A DNA stretch of 64,000 nucleotides from Mesorhizobium sp. STM 4661 (lineage in GTDB: Bacteria; Pseudomonadota; Alphaproteobacteria; Rhizobiales; Rhizobiaceae): contig NZ_CAAF010000054.1 of NCBI RefSeq assembly GCF_000359125.1, positions 34,595-98,594 of the forward strand, in the 5' to 3' direction. Position numbers and translations under genes: made by a program. Shown piece after piece: positions 1 to 8,480 of this stretch. The first letter of the stretch is position 1. Each line of letters opens with the position of its first letter. The notes below the pieces were generated by a model. It had not been told where the DNA came from and did not search any database. It saw only the letters and a program-made list of their open reading frames with translations.

Positions 1-198
1 CCTGACATGCGGCATGAGGCTTGCCAGAGGCAAGGCCGCGGACGATGTGATGACGTCGATCGGACGGTCGGGAAATCTCCGGGCGATGATCCGGATGGCC
101 GAATGGCAGCGTACGAAATCTCCGATCGCCGGGAAGGTGACTACGAGGATGGGGTCCAATACGCGACGCCTTTTCAATCTGGAACAGCCGCTACCCAT
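1..198 (-). CDS. Glycosyltransferase family 9 / heptosyltransferase, N-terminal part (runs off the left edge)
   Basis: Reading the minus strand from an ATG at 198 gives 66 codons without a stop up to the window edge. The peptide has the N-terminal signature of LPS heptosyltransferases (GT9): ILVVTFPAIGDFVRCHSA at about residues 17-34, then RFPDRPIDVIT at about 41-51. These enzymes add ADP-heptose to the LPS inner core at the cytoplasmic face of the inner membrane. The gene starts 21 bases after the GT4 gene at 220-1161 ends, so the two probably form one surface-polysaccharide operon. The ATG gives a 14-residue leader; TTG codons at 177 and 159 are alternative starts. The C-terminal half is not in the window, so II versus III type cannot be told. 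Confidence 0.7.
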   Translation of the reverse strand, partial: MGSGCSRLKRRRVLDPILVVTFPAIGDFVRCHSAIRIIARRFPDRPIDVITSSAALPLASLMPHVR

Positions 199-219
199 AG
201 CTGGCACGCCCGTGATTTG

Positions 220-1161
220 TCACGGAAGCGCTTCGCCATCAAGGATGCGGGCGTAGAGTTCCAGATAGGCTTTGGCGGCTTTCTGGATCGGAAATCGGTC
301 GGCGGCAGAATCACGGCATCGTTGTGCGGACAGGTCCCCGATCTCGCCAAGGCCGCGCGCGAACTCCTCATCTTTTTCGAAGAAACGGCCGGTGTCGGCG
401 TCCACGGTTTCGGGCAGCGCGCCGCGCTGCGTAGTCAACACGGGCGTCCCGCACAACATGGACTCGACCGGCGCGTTGCCGAATGGCTCTTCCCAGGCGA
501 TCGGATTGAGGAAAGCTCTCGATTCGCCCAACAGCCGCACCTTTTCTTCGCCATCGACCATGCCGTGGTAGCGGTAACGGGGAGACAAGCTCTTGAAAAA
601 GACGCCTTCGCGGCGGGTCTTGCTGCGGCCGAGCAACTTCCAGCGGGAACCGCCGGCAATGTCGAGCTTGAAATCGAACTTCTTCGCGAGATCCACCGCC
701 CGGTTCAGGCCCTTCCCGGCACGCGCGATGGCCGCCATGAAAAAGAGATGGTCGTTCTTCGACGGCGACAGCCGATAGGCGTCCACCGGAAAGCCGTTAT
801 AGACGAAGGTCTTGCGGCCGTGCAGCTCGGCATGGCGGGCGCTGATGAAGCTCCAATTCGGCTGCGGCCGCGGATAGTCCGGCAGATGGCCGCGCTCCGT
901 GTTGAGCGTCGGGAGGGGGACTTCGACCTTCCACGCATGCAAATGGACGATGTCGGTGTCCTGAGGGACTGCCGCACGGCATTCGTCGTTGGTCACCGCA
1001 TGCCGGACCTCGCACATAGGATGCGAAGACCCTGGGGCAGCGATTAAGGTCACACGATGTCCCAGTTTGACCAGTTCAGTCGTCAGCCATTCGACCTGAC
1101 GCTGGATTCCGCCGTAGCCCTTGCATGGAATGAGGCCCTGGGCTGCAAGCGTTATCCGCAT
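220..1161 (-). CDS. Glycosyltransferase family 4 (GT-B fold) protein
   Basis: The product of 313 residues has the GT-B layout. The N-terminal acceptor domain opens with a glycine-rich loop (CKGYGGIQRQVEWL, about residues 13-26). The C-terminal nucleotide-sugar domain carries EEPFGNAPVESMLCGTPVL (about 224-242), the ExxxxxxxE-type motif of GT4 enzymes. It should transfer a sugar to a lipid or polysaccharide acceptor at the cytoplasmic membrane; neither donor nor acceptor can be read from sequence. It lies 60 bases downstream of pccB on the same strand and 21 bases upstream of the heptosyltransferase start, so a role in LPS or another envelope glycan is likely. It is rather short for the family (350-400 is usual) but has both domains. 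Confidence 0.8.
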   Translation of the reverse strand: MRITLAAQGLIPCKGYGGIQRQVEWLTTELVKLGHRVTLIAAPGSSHPMCEVRHAVTNDECRAAVPQDTDIVHLHAWKVEVPLPTLNTERGHLPDYPRPQPNWSFISARHAELHGRKTFVYNGFPVDAYRLSPSKNDHLFFMAAIARAGKGLNRAVDLAKKFDFKLDIAGGSRWKLLGRSKTRREGVFFKSLSPRYRYHGMVDGEEKVRLLGESRAFLNPIAWEEPFGNAPVESMLCGTPVLTTQRGALPETVDADTGRFFEKDEEFARGLGEIGDLSAQRCRDSAADRFPIQKAAKAYLELYARILDGEALP

Positions 1162-1221
1162 CTCTTCTCCATTCTTCGATTAGCCCGCATGGCTTGCTCA
1201 TCGGCCGATGGGCGTAGTTTC

Positions 1222-2754
1222 TCAAAGCGGAATGTTGTCGTGCTTCTTCCAGGGGTTCTGCATGTCCTTGTTGCGCAGCATCCTGAGCGCGCGCGCAATG
1301 CGGCGGCGGGTCGAATGCGGCATGATCACCTCGTCGACATAGCCGCGCTCTGCGGCGACGAAGGGTGACAGAAAGCGATCCTCGTAAGCCTTTGTGTGTG
1401 CTGCGATCTTTTCCGCGTCGCCGATATCCTTGCGGTAGATGATCTCTACCGCCCCCCTGGCGCCCATTACCGCGATCTGCGCCGTCGGCCAGGCATAGTT
1501 CATGTCGCCGCGCAGATGCTTCGACGCCATCACATCATAGGCGCCGCCATAGGCCTTTCTGGTGATGACGGTGATCTTCGGCACGGTCGCCTCGGCATAG
1601 GCGAACAAGAGCTTGGCGCCGTGCTTGATCAGCCCGCCATATTCCTGCGCGGTGCCGGGCAGGAATCCCGGAACGTCGACGAAGGTGACGATCGGTATGG
1701 AAAAGCAGTCGCAGAAGCGCACGAATCGCGCCGCCTTGCGGCTGGCATCCGAATCGAGCACGCCGGCCAGCACCATCGGCTGGTTGGCGACGAAACCGAC
1801 CGTGCGGCCCTCGACGCGGCCGAAACCGGTGACGATGTTCTTGGCGAAACTCTGCTGGATCTCGAAGAAGTCGCCCTCGTCGGCAATCTTGAGGATCAAT
1901 TCCTTGATATCGTAGGGCTTGTTGGCGTTGTCGGGGATCAGCCGGTCGAGCGACAGATCGTGATCGGTGACCGACTGGTAGCATTCGATCTCGGGAATCT
2001 CGGCCGTGTTGGAGGCGGGCAGCAGGTCGACCAGCCGGCGCATCTGCAACAGCGCCTCGACGTCGTTGTCATAGGCGCCATCGGCGATCGAGGACTTCGT
2101 CGTGTGGACGGAGGCGCCGCCGAGGCTCTCGGCGGTCACCGTTTCGTTGGTGACGGTCTTCACCACATCCGGCCCGGTGACGAACATGTAGGAGGTGTCG
2201 CGCACCATGAAGATGAAGTCGGTCATGGCAGGCGAATAGACGTCACCGCCGGCGCAGGGGCCCATGATCACCGAGATCTGCGGGATGACGCCCGAGGCCA
2301 GCACATTGCGCTGAAAAATCTCGGCATAGCCGCCGAGCGCCGCCACGCCTTCCTGGATGCGGGCGCCACCGGCGTCGTAAAGGCCGATGATCGGCGCGCG
2401 GTTGCGCAACGCCATCTCCTGCACCTTGACCACCTTTTCGGCGTGCGCTTCCGACAGCGAGCCGCCGAATACGGTAAAATCCTTGGCGAAGAGATAGACC
2501 GGGCGGCCGTTGACGGTGCCCCAGCCGGTGACGACGCCGTCGCCGGCGATCTTGGTTTTTTCCATGCCGAAGTCGGTCGAGCGGTGCTCGACATACATGT
2601 CGAACTCCTCGAACGAGCCCTCGTCGAGAAAGACGTCGATGCGCTCACGGGCGGTCAGCTTGCCCTTCTTGTGCTGGGCGTCGATACGGGCCTGGCCACC
2701 GCCCATGCGCGCCATGTCGCGGCGGCGCTCGAGTTCCTTCAGCACGTCCTTCAT
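1222..2754 (-). CDS. pccB: Propionyl-CoA carboxylase beta (carboxyltransferase) subunit
   Basis: The 510-residue protein is a full-length biotin-dependent acyl-CoA carboxyltransferase. It transfers CO2 from carboxybiotin on the alpha subunit to propionyl-CoA, giving methylmalonyl-CoA in the cytoplasm. Family motifs are clear: GGARIQEGVAALGGYAEIF (acyl-CoA side oxyanion hole) and PGFLPGTAQEYGGLIKHGAK plus GGAYDVMASKH in the biotin-side half. The start has MKDVLKELERRRDMARMGGG, as in PccB proteins. No alpha subunit (pccA) is next to it within the window. The alternative of a methylcrotonyl- or acetyl-CoA carboxyltransferase is less likely given the overall PccB pattern. Confidence 0.92.
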   Translation of the reverse strand: MKDVLKELERRRDMARMGGGQARIDAQHKKGKLTARERIDVFLDEGSFEEFDMYVEHRSTDFGMEKTKIAGDGVVTGWGTVNGRPVYLFAKDFTVFGGSLSEAHAEKVVKVQEMALRNRAPIIGLYDAGGARIQEGVAALGGYAEIFQRNVLASGVIPQISVIMGPCAGGDVYSPAMTDFIFMVRDTSYMFVTGPDVVKTVTNETVTAESLGGASVHTTKSSIADGAYDNDVEALLQMRRLVDLLPASNTAEIPEIECYQSVTDHDLSLDRLIPDNANKPYDIKELILKIADEGDFFEIQQSFAKNIVTGFGRVEGRTVGFVANQPMVLAGVLDSDASRKAARFVRFCDCFSIPIVTFVDVPGFLPGTAQEYGGLIKHGAKLLFAYAEATVPKITVITRKAYGGAYDVMASKHLRGDMNYAWPTAQIAVMGARGAVEIIYRKDIGDAEKIAAHTKAYEDRFLSPFVAAERGYVDEVIMPHSTRRRIARALRMLRNKDMQNPWKKHDNIPL

Positions 2755-2959
2755 CGGTCGATCCTCAAAACGGAGAGCTGCGTTTCGTGGTAATCATGCC
2801 GGCAGGGGAGCGCAAGCGCCGCTTTCGTCACGGCTTTTGTTGCGCAATATTGGCCGCGCTTTTGCCTCCGGTCTCGATACGCCGGCGGGTATCCCATAGC
2901 CGGCTCTCCCGCGGCGAAACTTCTTGGCAGGCATTCGCCTGATATGGCAGACTGAACTT

Positions 2960-3196
2960 ATGAAGAACAACATTGAAATATCAGAGGATTTGAGCCGCCG
3001 GATCGACATCTTGGCCTCGCGCTCAACCCTGACTCGCGATCAGATCATTGAGGACGCCCTGTCCCATGGCCGTTCCCTGGCGTGGCAGGAAAGGTGGATC
3101 GCCGGTGTTCAGGCGGGAATCGAGGCCGCCGACCGTGAGGACTTCGCAAACGAAGAAGAGATTGCGGCGGTTCTCAACAAATTCAGTCAGGCATAA
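2960..3196 (+). CDS. ParD/CopG-type ribbon-helix-helix antitoxin
   Basis: The 78-residue product begins MKNNIEISEDLSRRIDILAS, a ribbon-helix-helix strand plus helix, followed by a second helix (TLTRDQIIEDALSHGR) and an acidic tail suited to wrapping the toxin. Such proteins dimerise, bind their own promoter and neutralise the partner toxin. The start at 2960 is preferred over an upstream ATG at 2924 because the fold starts there. Six bases separate its stop from the GTG of the downstream toxin gene, so they are one operon. The partner toxin is frameshifted, which would leave this antitoxin without a functional target if the shift is real. Confidence 0.75.
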   Translation: MKNNIEISEDLSRRIDILASRSTLTRDQIIEDALSHGRSLAWQERWIAGVQAGIEAADREDFANEEEIAAVLNKFSQA

Positions 3197-3202
3197 AGGT
3201 CT

Positions 3203-3491
3203 GTGCGAATTGTCTGGACCCGCCACTACCTGATCGAGCTTGCATCAATCGGCGACTATATCGGCCAGCATAACCCGGGGGGCCGCCGCCCGAATCGTCA
3301 AGGACATTCATTCAAAGACTGCCCGGCTGTTGTCCGCCAATCCGTTCATCGGACGCATCGGTGAAATCGAAGGCACTCGTGAACTGGTGATTTCCGGCAC
3401 ACCCTTCATCGTCGCGTATCGGGTGAAGGACACTCAAATTGAAGTTCTGTTCGTCCAGCATGGGGCGAGAGAGTGGCCGGACGACGTTTGA
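3203..3491 (+). pseudogene. ParE/RelE-family toxin, frameshifted in a G run
   Basis: Frame 1 from GTG 3203 encodes VRIVWTRHYLIELASIGDYI, a typical ParE N terminus, up to the six-G run at 3277-3282. The rest of the toxin (ARIVKDIHSKTARLL through the C-terminal HGAREWPDDV) lies in the +1 frame and ends at 3491. Removing one G restores a continuous 95-residue ParE-like protein, the family's usual length. The break is therefore either a true inactivating slip or a sequencing error in a homopolymer. ParE toxins inhibit gyrase, whereas RelE relatives cut mRNA; the sequence alone does not separate them. An apparent ATG at 3240 lies in the second frame and would give only the C-terminal 83 residues. 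Confidence 0.75.
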
Positions 3492-3826
3492 GCAAGGCAG
3501 CTCGTCCTGATTGTTTTTGTTGCGCTGCAACATGACGCCCCTTGCATTCCGGGGCGAACTCAGCCATATGCAGCCACATAGGCGCTTGGGCCGGGATAGT
3601 CCGGCCTTCTCGATGAATGAGACTGGTTGCGTCTGTTTTCCCTCTTTCCGGCAATCGGCAAGGTGGCGAAAAAGCCCCGTGGCATGATGCCTGCGGGCAC
3701 GACAGCGCAGCCGAGTGGACGATACCGTCCGCCCGCCTTGTCGTTTCATATCATTTTTTTCGACGGCAGGTTGCGCCCTGCCGCCATCGATGTTTGCGGC
3801 CGGGAGCCGCGTGAAAGAAGACTATT
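3492..3826. other. Intergenic region upstream of the DEAD-box helicase
   Basis: This 335-base stretch has no convincing reading frame. Near its right end is a small hairpin (GGCAG / CTGCC around 3763-3780) about 50 bases before the helicase start, and an AT-rich run (ATCATTTTTTTCG) around 3750-3762. A long leader is common for RNA helicase genes, which are often controlled by temperature or by their own product. I see no recognisable named RNA family here. Confidence 0.4.
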
Positions 3827-5242
3827 TTGACCAACGAAAACACTTTAACCGGTACCAACACTGGGGAACTCACCGGTTTCGCAGCACTTGGAATTACCGG
3901 CGCGCTGCTCAAGGCGACTCATGGCGCCGGCTTCACCGATCCGAAGCCGATCCAGACCCAGGCGATCCCCCCGCAGCTGGAAGGCCGTGACATTTTCGGC
4001 ATCGCTCAGACCGGCTCCGGCAAGACCGCGGCCTTCGCGCTGCCGATCCTGTCGAAGATCATCGCGCTCGGCACCAAGCGCCGGCCGAAGACGGCCCGCG
4101 CACTGATTCTGGCGCCGACGCGCGAACTCGCCGTGCAGATCGAAGACATGATCAAGCTGCTCGCCAAGGGCGCGCATGTCTCGACCGCGCTCGTGCTTGG
4201 TGGCGTCTCGCGCTTCAGCCAGGTGAAAAAGGTTGCGCCCGGCGTCGACATTTTGATCGCCACGCCCGGCCGCTTGACCGATCTGGTGCGTGAGGGCGAC
4301 CTCGTGCTTGCCGACACCAAATGGCTGGTGCTCGATGAAGGCGACCGTATGCTCGACATGGGTTTCATCAACGACGTCAAGCGTATCGCCAGGGCTACCG
4401 CGCCGGACCGCCAAACGGTGCTGTTCTCGGCAACCATGCCGGCTGAAATCGCCGAGCTGGCTAAAGGCCTGTTGAAGAACCCTATCCGCGTCGAAGTCGC
4501 ACCCCACAGCACCGCGGCGGCCGAGATCGTGCAAGGCGTCGTCCTTGCCCGCACCAAGCAGAAGCGCCAGGTGCTGGCCAAGATGCTCGCCGACGAGGCA
4601 ATGAAGTCCGTCATCATTTTTTCGCGCACCAAGCATGGCGCCGACAGGGTGACCAAGGACCTCGAGCGCGACGGTTTCAAGGCTGCCGTCATCCACGGCA
4701 ACAAGTCGCAGAACGCCCGCCAGAAGGCGCTGAACGATTTCCGCGAGGGCTCGGTGCGCATCCTTGTCGCGACCGACATCGCGGCGCGCGGCATCGACGT
4801 GCCGGGCATCAGCCATGTGGTGAATTTCGACCTGCCGGACGAGGCGGAGAGCTATGTCCACCGCATCGGCCGCACCGGCCGTAACGGTATGGATGGCATT
4901 GCGATTACGCTTTGCGATCCTTCCGAAAACAGCAAGCTGCGCCAGGTCGAGCGCATCATCCGCACCAAGCTGCCGATCGTCGCCGACCATCTCGGCAGCC
5001 CGGATCCGCAGCGCAATCCGGCCGAAAAGAACGAGCGTTTCGAGCCGGCCAATGACCGCAACGACCACAATGGCCGTCGCGACGGCAGGCGGCCTGGAGG
5101 CCAGAACAACGGCTTCGGCAAGAAGCGCTTCGGCGACAAGCCGGCTTTTGCCGGTGAGCGCAAGCCGGAAGGCGCCAAGCCCTTCAAGGGCAACAACAAG
5201 CGCCGCTTCGGTGGCAAGCGGCCCGCGGCGCGGGCTGCGTAA
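3827..5242 (+). CDS. DEAD-box ATP-dependent RNA helicase (RhlE-like)
   Basis: The 471-residue protein has the Q motif (PIQTQAIP, about 41-48), Walker A AQTGSGKT (60-67), PTREL (97-101), TPGR (146-149), SAT (201-203), ARGIDVPG and HRIGRTGRNG. The basic, Gly/Arg/Asn-rich tail (last ~90 residues) is typical of RhlE/CsdA-like helicases that remodel rRNA and mRNA structures. Motif II reads DEGD (170-173) instead of DEAD, an unusual Ala-to-Gly change. The start is a TTG at 3827, with a purine-rich GAAAGAAGA 6-7 bases upstream; no ATG in frame lies near. A strong terminator follows at 5301. Confidence 0.9.
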   Translation: MTNENTLTGTNTGELTGFAALGITGALLKATHGAGFTDPKPIQTQAIPPQLEGRDIFGIAQTGSGKTAAFALPILSKIIALGTKRRPKTARALILAPTRELAVQIEDMIKLLAKGAHVSTALVLGGVSRFSQVKKVAPGVDILIATPGRLTDLVREGDLVLADTKWLVLDEGDRMLDMGFINDVKRIARATAPDRQTVLFSATMPAEIAELAKGLLKNPIRVEVAPHSTAAAEIVQGVVLARTKQKRQVLAKMLADEAMKSVIIFSRTKHGADRVTKDLERDGFKAAVIHGNKSQNARQKALNDFREGSVRILVATDIAARGIDVPGISHVVNFDLPDEAESYVHRIGRTGRNGMDGIAITLCDPSENSKLRQVERIIRTKLPIVADHLGSPDPQRNPAEKNERFEPANDRNDHNGRRDGRRPGGQNNGFGKKRFGDKPAFAGERKPEGAKPFKGNNKRRFGGKRPAARAA

Positions 5243-5300
5243 GTAGACTGAGTTGCAGTTGGCCGAGCCGCAGGGCTTGGCTGACTCGCCAAACTGAAGA

Positions 5301-5335
5301 AGGGCGGCCGGAGCGAATACTTCGGTCGCCCTTTT
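5301..5335 (+). terminator. Rho-independent terminator after the helicase gene
   Basis: AGGGCGGCCG (5301-5310) pairs with CGGTCGCCCT (5323-5332, one G-U) around a 12-base loop and is followed by TTTT. It lies 58 bases after the helicase stop and just before the convergent hydrolase gene ends. Confidence 0.8.
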
Positions 5336-5360
5336 GTTTGGCGGAACACGCGAGCGCGTA

Positions 5361-6347
5361 CTACTCGGTGATCGCCTTGACCCAAACGACGATCCGCTGC
5401 GCGAGGAAAGCCGTGGTCGACGGCGACAGCGCATCGCCGGCAATGACATGGTTGTCGGGATCGCCGTTGTCGTCGACCGGCACCAGTTCGTGCGAGCCGC
5501 CCCAGCGCCCGGCGATTTCGCGGGTGCGGTCGGGCCGCACCACCCGGTCCGAATCCGAAAATATGAACAGGGCAGGGATGGTCGCCTTCTCCACCGGCGC
5601 GACGTAGGCAAGCTCGGTCAGCGCCGCCATCGGCAGCGTCGCCGCCGTCGGATACCGGCAGGTCCAGAATTTCTCGTGCAAGGCGTTGCGTGGCAAGAAG
5701 CTGCGTTGCTTGCCGATGACCAGTTCGGCGATCTGTTTGCCCCATGGCATGGTGAGCAGCTCGGCGCCGGAAGCCTTCACCCCGAAATTCGGCGAGATGA
5801 ACGCGATCGCCGCGACGCCGTCCGACGCGCCGGGTTGCGTCGCCGCCCAGGCGGCCAGCGAGCCGCCGGTCGAGGTGCCGATGACGATCACCTTGTCGCC
5901 GATCGCCCGGCCGATGGCGAGCGCTTCCTCATAGTCGTTGATCCAGGCGTTGACGCTGCCTTCAGCCATCGCGGCGCCGTCCTGCCCGTGGCCGGTGAGG
6001 CGGGTGTAGAAGAGATTGGCATCGAGCTGGTCGGCCACTTCGTCGGGCAGCGGCCGGATCTCGCCTTTCGATGCCGAAAAGCCGTGGATGTAGACGATCG
6101 AAAGCTTCGTCCTGGCGTGAACCATCGGGTTTGCCCAGATGATTTCCTTCTCCAGTCCGTCGCGGATGCCGGGCACCGCGGCTTCCTCGCGCGCCAGATA
6201 GGCCTGCGGATCGTCGCCGATCACGGAAGGATCGAAACGGATCGTGGTGTCGACGGGCACGCGCGGGCCAAGCACGAGGGCCAGGATAAGGATGACGACA
6301 AGACCCAGTACCGCGAGCACGATCCGTCGCCCCATCGCAGACTCCAC
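5361..6347 (-). CDS. Membrane-anchored alpha/beta hydrolase
   Basis: The 328-residue product starts with one hydrophobic segment (IVLAVLGLVVILILALVLG, about residues 9-27), a signal anchor that would place the enzyme in the periplasm. The hydrolase fold follows: the oxyanion region VYIHGFSASKGE (about 85-96), nucleophile elbow GTSTGG with the catalytic Ser, an acid near FSDSDRVV and a His in DNHVIAGD. This is the serine hydrolase triad; the substrate is unknown. A second start (MGRR) four codons downstream is as likely as the first. The gene follows the SDR gene on the same strand after 60 bases, so they may be cotranscribed. Confidence 0.75.
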   Translation of the reverse strand: MESAMGRRIVLAVLGLVVILILALVLGPRVPVDTTIRFDPSVIGDDPQAYLAREEAAVPGIRDGLEKEIIWANPMVHARTKLSIVYIHGFSASKGEIRPLPDEVADQLDANLFYTRLTGHGQDGAAMAEGSVNAWINDYEEALAIGRAIGDKVIVIGTSTGGSLAAWAATQPGASDGVAAIAFISPNFGVKASGAELLTMPWGKQIAELVIGKQRSFLPRNALHEKFWTCRYPTAATLPMAALTELAYVAPVEKATIPALFIFSDSDRVVRPDRTREIAGRWGGSHELVPVDDNGDPDNHVIAGDALSPSTTAFLAQRIVVWVKAITE

Positions 6348-6407
6348 GCAACAATTCTCAACCTATGGCCGCGATTGCAGCCAGGCAACTCGTGCCCTGT
6401 GGACAGT

Positions 6408-7229
6408 TTATTCGTTTGGCGGCTTGCGGTCGAAATTCAGCGGCCGTGACTTCCAGCGCGTCGCGGTGCTGATGACCCACCGGCAGACCGGTCTCGGCAG
6501 GACGCTGAGTAGCTTCAGCCCCCAGCTCAGGCGGCGCGGGAAGGTGACTTCGAAGCCGCCGGACTTGATGCCGCGCGCCATGCGCCGCGAGGCGCGGTTG
6601 ACGGGCATAAGCCCGGGCATCGGCAGCAGGTTCTTCTCGGTCAGCGGCGTATCGACAAAGCCCGGATTTATCACCTGGACGCGGACGTTCATCTTGTCGA
6701 AGTCATATTTGAGCGACTCCCCCAGTATGTTGATCGCCGCCTTGGTGCCGCCATAGGCGGCCGTGGTCGGCCAGCCGAAATAGGCGGTGACCGAACCGAC
6801 CAGCACGATGTGGCCGCGCCCACGCACGCGCATGCGTTCGACAACCGGCACCAGGCCGTTGATGATGCCGAAATAGTTGACTTCGAAGGACTGGCGAAAC
6901 CCACGCACGGTCAGATCCTCGCCCGGCGTCGCGATGTAGTTTCCGGCATTGAAGATAGCGAGCACGATCGGGCCGAGATCCTTCTCGATCGCCGCGACCG
7001 TCCTTGCCATGCGCTTCTCGTCGGTGACGTCGCAGGGATAGGCCGTGACGCGGCCCGGCATCTGCGCCGTCTCGACAACAAGCGTGTCGATCGGGTCGTC
7101 GTCGAGCGCCGACACCGCGACGGCATAGCCCTGGGCTGCAAGATCCTTGGCCAGTGAGCGGCCGATGCCGCTGCTGCCGCCCGTGATCCAGGCGACGCCG
7201 TGCTTCGGGTTGGCCCGGTAGAGTGTCAT
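6408..7229 (-). CDS. Short-chain dehydrogenase/reductase (SDR)
   Basis: The 273-residue protein has the classical SDR pattern: cofactor loop TGGSSGIG (about 16-23), NAG (about 94-96), catalytic Ser in GSVTAYFG, and YxxxK as YGGTK. The last ~50 residues are basic and slightly hydrophobic (GLKLLSVLPRPVCRW), which suggests loose membrane association, as in lipid-active SDRs. The substrate cannot be named. It precedes the membrane-anchored hydrolase gene, and the pair could act on the same lipid-like substrate; that is inference only. Confidence 0.8.
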   Translation of the reverse strand: MTLYRANPKHGVAWITGGSSGIGRSLAKDLAAQGYAVAVSALDDDPIDTLVVETAQMPGRVTAYPCDVTDEKRMARTVAAIEKDLGPIVLAIFNAGNYIATPGEDLTVRGFRQSFEVNYFGIINGLVPVVERMRVRGRGHIVLVGSVTAYFGWPTTAAYGGTKAAINILGESLKYDFDKMNVRVQVINPGFVDTPLTEKNLLPMPGLMPVNRASRRMARGIKSGGFEVTFPRRLSWGLKLLSVLPRPVCRWVISTATRWKSRPLNFDRKPPNE

Positions 7230-7445
7230 TCTGTGTCCTGCGACTTTTTCTTAGCCTGTGCTCTAGCGATGAAGAAATCGAATGGAAAGAGCGCTTTTCC
7301 AGACACGGTTTAAATGGACGGCGCGCGCGGCATACGGCTTGAGGGAAATTGCAGTGCCCGAAATGCGGCTGGACCAGACGAATTCTTGCCTTGAAACCGA
7401 AGCTGCGGGTTTCTAGGGTCTCGCCGCACGCATAAAGGAACCTGT

Positions 7446-8480
7446 ATGCCCCGTTCTGTGATCGAAGCGATCGGCAACACGCCCCTGATCCGCCTTAACA
7501 AGGCCTCGGAAGCAACCGGCTGCGAGATTCTGGGCAAGGCCGAATTCATGAATCCGGGCCAGTCGGTCAAGGACCGCGCCGGCCTGTTCATCATCCGCGA
7601 CGCCGAGCAGCGTGGGCTTTTGCGGCCGGGCGGCGTCATCGTCGAGGGGACGGCCGGCAACACCGGCATCGGTTTGACGCTGGTCGCCAAGGCGCTCGGC
7701 TACCGCACCGTGATCGTCATTCCCGATACGCAGAGCCAGGAGAAGAAGGACACGATCAAATTGCTCGGCGCCGAGCTGATCGAGGTGCCCGCGGTTCCCT
7801 ACAAGAACCCCAACAATTATGTGAAACTGTCGGGGCGCCTGGCCGAGCAGATGGCGCGGTCCGAGCCGAACGGTGCGATCTGGGCCAACCAGTTCGACAA
7901 TGTCGCCAACCGCGACGGCCATATCCGTACCACCGCGCAGGAAATCTGGGCCCAGACCGGCGGCAAGGTCGATGGTTTCGTGTCCGCCGTCGGGTCTGGC
8001 GGAACGCTGGCCGGCGTCGCCTTCGGGCTGAAGGCCAAAAGCAAGGACGTCAAGGTCGCGCTCGCCGATCCGCTGGGAGCGGCACTCTACAGCTTCTACA
8101 CCAGCGGCAAATTGAAATCCGAGGGCAGCTCGATCACCGAAGGCATTGGGCAGGGGCGGATCACCGCCAACCTCGAAGGCTTCACGCCGGATTTTTCCTT
8201 CCAGATTCCGGACGAGGAAGCGCTGCCCATCGTATTCGACCTGATCCAGGAGGAAGGCCTGTGCGTCGGCGGCTCGACCGGCATCAACATTGCCGGCGCG
8301 ATCCGGCTGGCGCGTGAACTGGGTCCCGGCCACACCATCGTGACCATCCTCTGCGACTACGGCACGCGCTATCAGTCGAAGCTGTTCAATCCGGAGTTCC
8401 TGCGGGAAAAGAAACTGCCGGTACCGGGCTGGATGGATGAGAAAGCCGACATTTCGGTGCCGTTCGAAAAGGTCGCGTGA
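7446..8480 (+). CDS. cysK: Cysteine synthase A-type PLP enzyme
   Basis: At 344 residues it matches O-acetylserine sulfhydrylases, which replace the acetyl group of O-acetylserine with sulfide to make cysteine. It has the N-terminal IGNTPLIRLNKAS, the PLP lysine in NPGQSVKDRAG (about residue 42), the asparagine loop EGTAGNTGIG and the C-terminal PLP phosphate/serine region GGSTGIN. Length is slightly above the usual 310-325. Start ATG 7446 has AAAGGAAC a few bases upstream. The downstream alaX gene overlaps its stop codon (TGATG), and sulfurtransferase sseA follows, so this is a sulfur amino acid operon. A cystathionine beta-synthase-like role cannot be excluded. Confidence 0.88.
   Translation: MPRSVIEAIGNTPLIRLNKASEATGCEILGKAEFMNPGQSVKDRAGLFIIRDAEQRGLLRPGGVIVEGTAGNTGIGLTLVAKALGYRTVIVIPDTQSQEKKDTIKLLGAELIEVPAVPYKNPNNYVKLSGRLAEQMARSEPNGAIWANQFDNVANRDGHIRTTAQEIWAQTGGKVDGFVSAVGSGGTLAGVAFGLKAKSKDVKVALADPLGAALYSFYTSGKLKSEGSSITEGIGQGRITANLEGFTPDFSFQIPDEEALPIVFDLIQEEGLCVGGSTGINIAGAIRLARELGPGHTIVTILCDYGTRYQSKLFNPEFLREKKLPVPGWMDEKADISVPFEKVA

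Noticed and set aside
3845..5611. 588-codon open frame on the minus strand across the helicase and hydrolase genes
   Set aside because: It is a composition shadow of the helicase gene; no domain is recognisable.
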